A stretch of DNA of 64,000 bases, from assembly GCA_964597315.1 (NCBI GenBank), contig CAZQXD010000020.1:1-64000 (forward strand), in the 5' to 3' direction. This document shows, piece by piece, positions 1-10,800 of this stretch. Every line of letters begins with the position of its first letter. Position 1 is the stretch's first letter. The translations under genes and the position numbers were made by a program. The notes below the pieces were generated by a model. That model saw only the letters and a program-made list of their open reading frames with translations, did no database searches and was not told the origin of the DNA. The DNA is from CAZQXD01 sp964597315 (GTDB lineage: Bacteria > Pseudomonadota > Gammaproteobacteria > Competibacterales > Competibacteraceae).

Positions 1-1391
1 TGTTGGCGTTCCCCGGCCTCCAGCCAGGGTAGCTCCGCCACCGGGCGCTCGGGCCACTGGGCCATGGCCAGCAACAGGAACTGGAACCGTGCCAGCAGCC
101 GGGCCGCGCCGGGGTCGTCGCAGCGGCTCCGGTCGTGGAGCAGTTTCAGCAACAGACCGCCCCCGGGCCAAGGTCCGGCCACCAGGGTTAGGGGGTAATG
201 GGTGCGCCCGAACCCCGCCGGATCCAACACGGTCAATCCATCCTCCCCGGCGCTGTCCGGCGTTTCCCGGTGAATGTTCTCGAACACCACCAGGGTCTCG
301 AACAGGGGCGCGCCACGGGGTATGGCGCTCCAGCCCTGGATGTCGGTAAGGGCGCAATAGGCGTACTCGTCCCGCTCCGCCTGGCGCTGTTGCAGGTCCC
401 GCAGCCAGTCACCCAGAATGGCCTTGCCGTCGGTCCCGACCCGTACCGGCAGGGTGTTGATAAACGGCCCGACGATGCCCTCCACCCCCGGCAGCGCCGC
501 CGGTCGGCCCGCCACGGTGGTCCCGAACAACACCTCCGGCTCGCCGCTGTACCGGCTCAGCAGCAGCGCCCAAGCGCCCAGCACCAGGGTGGCCGGGGTC
601 AGCCGCAAGCGCCGAGCCAGGGCGTCCAGTTCGGACCATTGGGATGGGGATAGCGCCTGCTCTTGTTCACCAAAAGGCTCGGGGCCGTGGTAGGGGGTGG
701 GCTGGGGCAGCACCAGGGATGTAGGGGCGTGGATGCCCTCCAACTCCCGCCGCCAGAACGCCTCCGCCCGGGCCGGGTCTTGGTCCCCCAGCCAGTCCAC
801 GTAGTCCCGGTAGGGGCGGACCGGGGGCAAAGCGTGATCCCGGTTCTGGCGCAAGGCCCGATAACAGGCCAGCACTTCCCCGAACAACAGGTTCTGGCAC
901 CAGCCGTCCACCAGCAGATGGTGGCAGCTCCAGACGAAGCGGTAGTCTCGTTCCCCCAGTCGCAACAGGGCAAAGCGCAGCAGGGGCGCTTGTTCCAGGA
1001 CAAACCCTCGCTCCCGGTCGGCGGCCAGAAAGTCCTCCAAACAGCCGGGCTGGGCCACCGGGGGCCGGATCACCGGGGGCCGGACCACCGGGGGCCGGAC
1101 CACCGGGTCCCGGTCCCGCCAATCCTGCTCGGTCCAGACCGGCTCGACAGTCTGGCGCACCACTTGCACCGGCTGATCCAGCCCCTCCCAGAAAAACGCC
1201 GTGCGTAATATGGGGTGGCGTTTGATCACCTGCCCCCAGGCCCGTCGGAAGGCGTCCGGGTCCAGCCCCTCCAGGGTGCAATGCCATTGCTCGAAATAGA
1301 CCCCGGCATTCGGAGCGTAGAGGGTGTGAAACAGCATCCCCTGCTGGATGGGCGACAGGGCGTAAAGATCCTCGACGTTTTCCATTTGCAT
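1..1391 (-). CDS. Nonribosomal peptide synthetase, N-terminal condensation domain (partial)
   Basis: The protein starts M-Q-M-E-N-V-E-D-L-Y at 1391 and runs off base 1, so about 463 residues are visible and the reading frame is open throughout. The visible part is one condensation domain: LSPIQQGMLFH near residue 12, the catalytic HHLLVDGW motif near residue 155, and the late motif VGPFINTLPVR near 300. The LSPxQxGMLFH opening resembles DCL-type domains that accept a D-configured donor, as after an epimerization domain; this subtype call is inference. An AGGAG-type ribosome site lies 8 bases before the ATG. A 15-bp tandem repeat inserts Arg-Pro-Pro-Val units before the HHxxxDG motif. The gene is divergent from the other NRPS genes and probably supplies further modules of the same assembly line. 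What follows this domain lies outside the window. Confidence 0.88.
   Translation of the reverse strand, partial: MQMENVEDLYALSPIQQGMLFHTLYAPNAGVYFEQWHCTLEGLDPDAFRRAWGQVIKRHPILRTAFFWEGLDQPVQVVRQTVEPVWTEQDWRDRDPVVRPPVVRPPVIRPPVAQPGCLEDFLAADRERGFVLEQAPLLRFALLRLGERDYRFVWSCHHLLVDGWCQNLLFGEVLACYRALRQNRDHALPPVRPYRDYVDWLGDQDPARAEAFWRRELEGIHAPTSLVLPQPTPYHGPEPFGEQEQALSPSQWSELDALARRLRLTPATLVLGAWALLLSRYSGEPEVLFGTTVAGRPAALPGVEGIVGPFINTLPVRVGTDGKAILGDWLRDLQQRQAERDEYAYCALTDIQGWSAIPRGAPLFETLVVFENIHRETPDSAGEDGLTVLDPAGFGRTHYPLTLVAGPWPGGGLLLKLLHDRSRCDDPGAARLLARFQFLLLAMAQWPERPVAELPWLEAGERQ
1056..1115 (-). repeat. 15-bp tandem repeat inside the condensation domain
   Basis: Three near-perfect copies of a 15-bp unit (caccgggggccggac type) at 1056-1070, 1071-1085 and 1086-1100 are followed by a degenerate fourth copy to 1115. 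Being a multiple of three, the repeat keeps the frame and encodes Pro/Val/Arg-rich pentapeptides in a loop of the condensation domain. This is a likely product of replication slippage. Confidence 0.8.
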
Positions 1392-1871
1392 CCGGGGTCT
1401 CCTGGATCGATTGAAGCCTGTCGTCCACGGCTCTACACTAAGCCGGACAGCGACGCGGCGGAAATATGCAAAGCCCGTTGGAGAGGTGGACGTTTCCCTT
1501 GAAAGCTATTCTAATTTTGGGGTTTGGCGGGGCCGACCCCGGCAAGCGGTTGACAGTGGAGCGCGATCTTGGCTGACATTATGGTTGACCGCTCCTGTCG
1601 CGCAAGCGGGTCGGCGTAAAAAGGCCGATTGGCGATCCGGTGCTACACTCGGAAACCCGGATAATTGCGGTTCGCGTCGCTCACTAGGAAGGCGGATTGC
1701 TTCGCTAAATCCGCCCTACAATCGCTCCCAGGTAGGATGCGGTGAGGTACGAACCGCATCGTGCGAGATTCACCCGGACGGCGCGGCTGACCGGAGAACA
1801 ACCCAAAAAATTACAAAGCTGGCTGGGCCACCATACTCACGACGGAAACAGTGGCAACACGGGGAGCGCCC
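1392..1871. promoter_or_regulatory. Divergent NRPS promoter region with REP-like hairpins
   Basis: This 480-bp region separates two divergent NRPS genes and should carry both promoters. Two neighbouring hairpins are visible: GGCGGATT (1691-1698) pairs with AATCCGCC (1708-1715), and GATGCGGT (1736-1743) pairs with ACCGCATC (1753-1760). The text between them (gtaggatgcggtgag) looks like dispersed REP/MITE-type elements that I know from other gammaproteobacteria, but no second copy was seen in this window. A TTGACA box lies at 1550-1555 without a well-spaced -10. On the minus strand TTGCGC (1605-1600) and CATAAT (1583-1578), 16 bp apart, could serve the left gene. Promoter calls are weak; the hairpins are seen directly. 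Confidence 0.5.
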
Positions 1872-4800
1872 ATGGAATCCGAACAGTCGCCGGTCGCCAG
1901 CGACGACCTGGAATTGTTGGAATACCTGCTGGAAGCCGAGGGCATCGAACCCCCGGACAGGGAGCCGATCCCCCGCCGGGATACCCACGGGGACGCGCCC
2001 CTGTCCTTTGCCCAGCAGCGCCTGTACGCTCTGTGGCGGTTGGACCCCCATGGCTCCGCCTATACCATCGCCGTGGCCCTGGGCCTGTCCGGGCGGCTGG
2101 ATGTGGCCGCCCTAAGGACCGCCTTGTACGCCGTCGTGGCCCGTCATGAAGCCCTGCGCACCTGTTTCCAGGTCCGGGACGGCCAACCCCGGCAACGGGT
2201 GCTGAGGGACTGGTGGCCGGCCCTGCCGGTTCGGGATTTGGGCCGCCTGTCCCCGGAGCGCCGCCAGGGACGCCTGGAGCGCTACCTGAACGCCGCCGGA
2301 CGGCGGACTTTCGACCCCATGGTCGGTCCCCCCCTGGAGGCCCGGCTGCTGCGCCTGGGGGAGACCGACCATGTGGCGGTGTTGACCCTGCACCATATCC
2401 TCGCCGACGGCGCTTCCATGGAGGTGCTGGTCCGGGAACTGGGAGAGCTGTACGCCGCCGCCCTGGCCCACCGCTCCCCGAACCTGCCGGAATTGCCGAT
2501 CCAGTACTCTGATTACGCCCTCTGGCAGCGCGACCGGGAAGGGCAACTGGCGGAGCAACTGGACTATTGGCTGCGGCGTCTGGACGGCCTGCCGCCCCTG
2601 GAACTGCCCACCGATCACCCCCCCTCGCCCCGGGGGCGGCGGGGGGCGGCTTGTCTGGGCTTCCAACTGCCCCCGGAACTCAGTGCCGCCCTGGGGCGGC
2701 TGGCAGCAGGACGGCAAACCACTCTATTCACGGTGCTGCTGGCGGGTTTTTTCGTCCTGCTGCACCGCTACACCGGCCAGACCGATCTGGCTGTGGGCGT
2801 TCCGGTGGCAGGCCGCGACCGCCAGGAACTGGAACCCCTGATCGGCCTGTTCGTGAATACCCTGGTGTTGCGGACCCGGCCGGACCCGGCGGCGGGCTTC
2901 GGGGCCTTGCTTGACCAACTGAGCGCCGCCGCGCCCATGGATTTCCAACACGGAGCATTGCCCTTCGAGCGCCTGGTGGCGGCCCTGGACCCGGACCGGG
3001 CCGCCGGGGATAACCCCCTGTTCCGGGTCATGTTCACGGTGCAACAGGGGGGCGCCGAAGTCCTGAAGTTGCCGGGGCTGAGCCTCGCCCCTCTGGACCC
3101 TCCCCCAGGGGCCGCCAAATTCGACCTGTTGCTGGCCCTGACCGAGACCCCGGAGGCCGTGGTGGGCAGCTTCGAATACGACGCCGGGCTGTTCGAACCC
3201 ACCACCCTGGAGCGCATGGCCGGTCATTACCGGACCCTGCTAGAAGCCGCCGTGGCCGCCTCGGATCGACCCCTGGGGGAGCTGCCCCTGCTGACTGGGG
3301 CCGAACGGGCGCAACTGGACCGCTGGAACGCCACTGCCACCCCCTGGCCCCGCCGGGGCTTGGCGGCCTTGTTCGCTGAGCAGGCGGCCACCCGTCCCGA
3401 CGCTCCAGCCGTGGACTACGGGGACTGCGGGTTGAGCTATGGGCAACTGAACGCCCGGGCCAATCGCCTGGCCCATGCCCTGTTGGCCCGGGGCCTGGTT
3501 CCCGAGGAGCCGGTGGGCCTGTGTCTGGAACCGGGCCTGGACCTGGTGGCCGGGCTGCTGGCCATTCTCAAGGCCGGCGGCGTCTATTTGCCCCTGAATC
3601 CCGCTTATCCCCCCGAACGGCTGGCCCATATGGTGGCCGACGCCGGGGCGCGGCGGGTGCTGACCCGCCCGGAGCTGCTGGAGCGGTTGCCGTCGGACCT
3701 AGAGACCCTGTATCCAGACGCCCCGGAAATCCAGACCCTGTCCCCGGTCGATCCACCTCTCCAGGGGGGACCGGAGCGGCTGGCCTATTTGGTCTACACC
3801 TCTGGCTCCACCGGCGAACCCAAGGGCATCGCCGTGACCCAGGGGGCGGTGGCCCGGCTGGTGCTGGCCACGGACTATACGCAACTCGGCCCGGACGACG
3901 TGGTGGCCCAGCTTTCCAATCCGGCCTTCGATGCCCTGACCTTCGAAGTTTGGGGGGCGCTGCTCACCGGCGCCCGGCTGCTAGGGGTGGAGCGGGACGT
4001 GAGCCTGGCCCCAAAGCGGCTGGCGGCCCTGATTCGGGAGCGGGGCATCACCGCCCTGTTCCTGACTACGGCCTTGTTCAACCAGGTGGTCCGGGTCATT
4101 CCCGACGCCTTCGCCCCCTTGCGTTGGTTGCTGTTTGGGGGCGAGGCCGTGGATCCAAGCCGGGTGCGGGAGGTGCTGGAGCATGGCCCGCCAGGGGCGC
4201 TGCTCCATGTCTATGGTCCCAGCGAGACCACGACCTTCGCCACCTGGCAGCCGGTGCGGGCCGTTCCCGTCGAGGCCGTTACCGTGCCCATCGGCGGTCC
4301 CCTGGCCAATACCGAGCTGTATGTCCTGGACCGCCACGGCCAGCCCCTGCCGGTGGGGGCGCCCGGAGAACTGTACATCGGCGGCGACGGTCTGGCGCGG
4401 GGTTATCTGAAACGCCCGGCCCTGACCGCCGAGACTTTCGTGCCCCACCCCTGGCGAGTCGGGGCGCGGCTGTATCGCAGCGGCGACCGGGTACGGCGGC
4501 TGGCGGACGGGACCCTGGAGTTTCAGGGCCGGTTGGACCAGCAGGTGAAGATTCGCGGGTTTCGCATCGAGCCGGGGGAGGTGGCCGCAGTGCTGGCCCG
4601 CCATCTGGCCCTGCGGGATGTGGTGGTGACGGTTCGGGAGGACCGGCCCGGCGAGCGGCGACTGGTGGCCTATGTCTGCCCCCGGCCGGGGACCGATCCC
4701 ACAGCCGGGGAGCTGCGGGGGTTTCTCAAGGAGCGGCTGCCCGATTACATGGTGCCGACGGCCTATGTATCCCTGGAGACCCTGCCCGTGAACGCCAACG

Positions 4801-7800
4801 GCAAAGTGGACCGCAAGGCTCTGCCTCCGCCCTCGGTGGTCGCCCCGGACAGTGGCCGCCCGCCCGAGGGCGCCCGAGAACTGGCCCTGGCCGGGGTCTG
4901 GGAAGCGGTGCTAGGTCGCCCTGGCATCGGCGCCGACGGCCACTGGTTCGAACTGGGGGGCGATTCCATCAGCGCCATCCAGGTGGTCAGCCGACTCCAG
5001 GCCCTGGGCTGGCGGCTGGAGATGGGCGACGTGTTCCGACACCCTGGGCTGGCTGAGCAGGCCGCCCGCCTGACTCCCCTGGAGCGGGCGGGCGTTGCCG
5101 ACGCCCCCGCTACTGGGTCGGCGCCCTTGCTGCCGGTGCAGGACTGGTTCCTGGCCACCCATCGGGGACCGTTGCATCATTTCAACCAGGCCGCCTTGTT
5201 AATGGCCGCCGAAGCCCTGGACCCCGCCGCCCTGGACACCGCCCTGGGGGCGCTGCTGAACCGCCACGAGGCCCTGGCCTTGGGTTTTCGGCGGGGTAGA
5301 GCAGGGCTGGAACAGGTCTACCGGGAGGACCGGAACCCGGCGCTCCAGGTCCTGGACCTCCGGGACCAGGCCGACCCTGGGGCCGCCCAGGCCCACCATG
5401 GGGAGACCGTCCAGGGGAGCCTGGACCTGGCCGGGCCACTGTTCAAGGCTGTGCTGTACCGCCGCGCCGATGGGGACCGGCTGTTGCTGGTGGCCCACCA
5501 TCTGGTGGTGGACGGGGTGTCCTGGCGGCTGCTGCTGGAAGACCTGGAGCGGGCCTACCTCCAAGCTCGGGCCGGGCAGGCTCCGGTCCTGGGACCAAAA
5601 CCCCCTACCTTCGCCGCCTGGGGCCGAGCCTTGGGGAATCTGGCCGAGGCGCCGGAACTGCTGGCGGAGCGGGATTATTGGCGGGCCGCCGAGACCGGGC
5701 CGGACCCCTGGCCCGTCGCTCTCCCGGGCCGCTATGGGGATTGCCGGACCCAGCGGCTGAGCCTGACGCACGCCCAGACTGCGGCCCTGGAGGCGGCGGG
5801 CCCGGCCTACCACGCCGGGTTGCGGGAACTGCTGCTGGCGGCCCTGGGGGCGGCCCTGGCCCGGTGGCGGGGCGGGGGACGGTTCCGGCTGCTGCTGGAG
5901 AGCCATGGCCGGGAGCCGTTCCCGGGATCGCCGGACCCGGGGGGGTCCGTGGGTTGGTTCACAGCCTTGTTTCCCTTTGTGTTGGAGACCGCCCACGAAC
6001 CTGGGGAGCGCATCGAGACCGTGAAGGAGTCCCTGGCCCGAGCGCCCCGCAAGGGCCTGGGCTACGGGGTGCTGACCCGGCTCACCCCAGAGGCGGAGCG
6101 GGGCGGGCTGGGGCGGTGTCCCTGGCCGTCGGTAAGTTTCAATTATCTGGGCCGCTTCGGGGATGGGGCGGGGGGCTTGCTGCGCCCCGCCCACGAGCCT
6201 AGCGGGACCACCATTGCCCCGGAACTGACCCGCCACAGCCTGCTGGACCTGGTGGCGGCCCTGTCCGGGGGGCGGCTGGAATTGGCGGCCCTGTATGATC
6301 CCGAACAGCTGCCAGCGGCGGAACTGGAACGGTTTTTGGACCACTGGCGGGACGAACTGGCGCTGCTGGCCGCTCACTGCCGGGACCGGCAGCCCCGCAA
6401 ATCCCCGGCGGACTTCGCCGTGCCCGACCTGGACCTGGGTGCTTTCCGGGCGCTGCTGGCGGATCGGGGTTGGGCCGCCGAGGCCGTGGACGACGCCTAC
6501 CCCCTGTCCCCCATGCAGGCCGGGTTGTTATTCGAGACCTTGTACGCCCCCGAGTCCCGGGCCTACCACGTCCAGGCCGGCTACCGGCTGCGGGGGGCCC
6601 TGGACCCGGAGCGGTTCCGAGCCGCCTGGGCGCTGCTGTGCCGCCGCCATCCAGTGCTGCGTAGCGCCGTGGTTCACCGGGATCGGTCCCGGCCCCTGCA
6701 ACTGGTGTTCCGGGAGCGGCCCCCGGAACTGGCCGTGGAGGACCTGCGTTCCCTGGACCCGGCGGCTCGGGATCGGCGCATTGGCGAACTGCGGCGCGGG
6801 GACTTGGAGCGGGGCTTCGACTTGGAGCGGGAGCCGCTGTTGCGACTGCGGCTGCTGCGCCTGGAAGACCGGCGCTGGCTGTTGCTGTGGAGCTATCACC
6901 ATTTGATCTTGGATGGCTGGTGTTTGGGGGTGCTGCACCAGGAATTCGGGGTGGTGTATCAGGCCCTGGCCGAAGGCCGGGAGCCGAACCTGCCCCCGGC
7001 GGCTCCCTACGGGGACTATATCCGTTGGCTAGAGAGCCGGGACCAGGCCACCGCCCGGGACTGGTGGGGAGACTATCTCCAGGGCTATGAGCGGCTGGCC
7101 AGCCTGCCCCGCCGCCCTGAGCAACAGCCGTTCCAGCCAGGGGAACTGGCGTTCAGGTTCCCGGACAGCGCCGGGCTGCGAGACCTGGCGGCCCGCCGGG
7201 GAGTGACCCTGAATACCCTGATACAGTGCTTGTGGGCGCTGCTGCTGGGCCGCTACAACGACAGCAACGAGGTGGTGTTCGGGGCGGTGGTGTCGGGTCG
7301 TCCGGCGGAACTGGCCGGGGTGGAGTCCAGCGTCGGGTTGTTTATCAATACCGTCCCGGTGCGGGTGACCCTGGACCCCGCCCAAGGCTTCGCCGCCCTG
7401 TTGGGCGTTGTCCAGAACCAGGCCCTGGCCGCCGAGCCTCATCACCATTGCCCCCTGGCGGAAATCCAGTCCGCCAGTCCCTTGGGGCGGGGGTTGTTCG
7501 ATCATCTGCTGATTTTCGAAAACCTGCCCTCGGGTGGCGACGGGGAGGGGGAGGGGAACGGGAACGGGCTGGTCTTGGAGAGTATGGGCGAGATTCATGA
7601 CCGCACCCATTACGCCCTGGATCTGATGATCGTGCCCGGAGAATCGCTCCGAGGCCGGTTTCATTATGACGCCGGCGTTCATGACCCGGCCTTGGTGGAG
7701 CGTTTGGCCGAACAGTTACAGACCTTGGCCCGGCGGGTGCTGGCCGCGCCCGAAACGCCTGTGGGCGGGCTGTCGATACTCACTGAGTCCGACCAGGTGC

Positions 7801-10800
7801 GACTTAAGGCCCTGGGCAGCGGTCCGTCGGGCGTCGTTCCCTGGCCCACGGTGGTGGCGGGCTTCCGGGCGGCGGTGGCCCGAACGCCCCAGGCCAGCGC
7901 CCTGATCCAGGGGGATCGGACCTGGAGCTACGCCGAGCTGGACCGCCGCTCCGAGGGCCTGGCCCGGGGCTTGCGCCGGTTGGGGCTAGGGTCCGGGGAG
8001 CGGGTGGGGCTGCTGCTGGATCGCTCTCCTTGGCTGGTGGTGGCGGTGCTGGGGGTACTCAAGGCCGGGGCCGCCTATCTGCCCCTGGACCCCGCCCATC
8101 CCCGAGGGCGGTTGGCCTGGCAGCTTCAGGACAGTGGCTGCGCCCGGGTGCTGGCGGAGTCGGCCTATCTGGACCGCCTGCCTCCTGGCCTGGGCCTGTC
8201 CCCGCCGGAACTGGCGGAGGCGGGAGAGGGAGAGGACGGCCCGCCCCTGGCCGATCCGGCGCCCGAATCCCTGGCCTATCTCATCTACACCTCCGGTTCC
8301 ACCGGCCGTCCCAAGGGGGTGATGATCGAACACCGCAACCTGGTCCATTACCTGGGCTGGGCGGCGGCCCGTTATTTCCCTGAGGGGACCTATGGCCGAT
8401 TCGGCCTATACTCGCCCCTGGGTTTCGATCTCACCGTGACCAGCCTGTTCCTGCCCCTGCTGCGGGGCCGGTCCCTGACGGTGTTCCCCCCGGATGTCCA
8501 GCCGGACCAGGTGTTGCGAGAGAGCTTCGCCCCGGATTCGGCCCTGGATAGTGTCAAACTCACCCCCGCCCATATCGCCCTGCTGGGGGAGCTGGACCTA
8601 CCCCCCGGTCAAGTGGCCCTGGCCATCGTCGGCGGCGAGGCCCTGACCCCGGAGCAGGTGGCCTGCCTGCACCGCCTCAACCCGGCCATGGCCGTGCATA
8701 ACGAATACGGTCCCACTGAGACCACCGTGGGCTGCGTGGTGGACCAAGTGCCACCCGGGGCGCGGCGGGTGACTATCGGTCGGCCCATGTCTGGGGTGCG
8801 TATCGTGCTGGCCGACCGCCGAGGCCAACCCGTGCCCCTGGGAGCGGTGGGGGAAATCCTGATTGGCGGCCAGGGGGTGGCCCGGGGTTATCTGGGCCGA
8901 CCGGGACTGACCGCCGAGCGCTTCGTGCCCGAGCCGGGCGGCGGTCGGCTGTATCGCAGCGGCGACCTGGGCCGCTGGCGGGAGGATGGCCGCCTGGAGT
9001 ATCTGGGCCGGGCCGATCACCAGCTCAAGGTCCGGGGCCAGCGGGTGGAGCCGGGAGAGGTGGAGCAGGCCCTACGGGACTGTCCCGGGGTGCGGGAGGC
9101 CCTGGTCGTGGCGCACCGGGGCGGGCTGGCGGCCTATCTGGCGGGGACTGGGGTGGACCTGACAGCCCTGCGCCGACAACTGGGGGAGCGGCTGCCCGAG
9201 GCCCTGTTGCCCGGCTGGTTGGTGGTGCTGGAGCGCTTGCCCCTGACCGCCAACGGCAAGGTGGACCGCCGCGCCCTGCCGGACCCGGAGGCGGAGCGGG
9301 CCGAGAGCGGCGACGCTACCCCCCGGGACGCCCTGGAAACCCGGCTGGCGGCCCTGTGGCGGGGGTTGCTGGGTCTGGAACGCTTGGGTATTCACGACAC
9401 TTTCTTTGAACTGGGGGGCAACAGCCTCAGCGCCCTGCAAGCGGTGGCCCGCATCCATGGGGAGTTCGGCGTCCGGCTGTCCCTGAAAGACTTTTTCGCC
9501 GCTCCCACAGTGATCGGCCTGGCCGCCCGGCTGAGGGGCGCCCGGCCTAGGGGCGCGGGAGGGCGGGCCTTGGAACCCATCCCCCCGGCCCCGGAGGCGG
9601 ACCATTATCCCCTGTCCCACGCCCAGCAGCGGCTGTGGCTGGAACATCATCTGACCGGGGCCGGGGTGTACAACCTGCCCGAGGCCCTGGTGCTGGACCA
9701 GGAACTGGATGGCGTGGCCCTGGAGCAAGCGTTGCAGGGACTCATCCGCCGCCACGAGGTGCTGCGCACCGCTTTTGTGGAACGGGACGGGGAGCCTCGC
9801 CAGCGGGTGCTGCCGGCGGTGGACTTCCGGCTGGGGTATGTGGACTTGGGGGCCGAACCGGACCCGGAAGCCGCCGCCCAGGCTCTGGCCGACCAGGAGG
9901 CCGCCGCCCCCTTCGATCTGACTCGACCCCCTCTGCTGCGGGCGCGGCTGGCCCGACTGGGGGAGGGGCGCTGCCTGCTGCTGCTGAATCTACACCATAT
10001 CGTCGCCGACGGTTGGTCCAAGGACCTCCTGTACCGGGAGCTGCTGGCCCTGTATCGGGCCGCCCAGGAAAGGGCCGCCCAGGAAAGGGCCGCCCAGGAA
10101 AGGGCCGCCCAGGAAAGGGCCGCCCAGGAAAGGGCTGCCCAGGAGGGTCGTCCCGCGCCCTTGCCGCCCCTGCCCATCCAATACAAGGACTACGCGGTCT
10201 GGCAGCAAGGCCGGGCCGTGACCGGGGAGGACTGGTGGCTGGAGCGGCTGAGGGACTGCCCAGGACCGCTGCCCCTGCCCTTCGACCGGCCCCCGGGGCG
10301 GGTTCGGGACCATCGGGGCGACCGCCGCCGATTGGCCCTGGACGCCGCCGTCACGGCTGGGCTGCGGGTCTTGGCGGCCCGGCGCGGCGTTACGCTGTCT
10401 AGCGTGGTGCTGACCCTATACCTGCTGCTGTTGCGCCAACTGGCTGGCCGGGACGACCTGCTGGTGGGCCTGGCCGCCGCCAATCGAGGGCATCCAGACC
10501 TGGAGCGATTGATCGGCTGCTTTGTGAACCTGCTGCCCTTGCGACTGGACCTGTCCGGGGACCCGGAGTTCGAGGACTTGCTGGGGCGGGTGGCCGAGAC
10601 CGTGCTGGAGGGGCTGGAGCATCAGGACACCCCCTACGACCACCTGTTGCGCCGACTTACCGGCGGTCGGCGGGCCGGGGAGCGGGGCCTGGTGAACATC
10701 GTCTACGCTTTCCAGGACGCCGGGCCGGCCCTGGACTGGGGAGAGCGACCCGCCGGGGTGGGACCGGCCCGGTCCCTGGACTTCGCTTTCGACGCCGCCA

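Noticed and set aside
5199..6377. Long minus-strand open frame inside the large NRPS gene
   Set aside because: Antisense shadow caused by high G+C; the plus strand carries the epimerization domain motifs.
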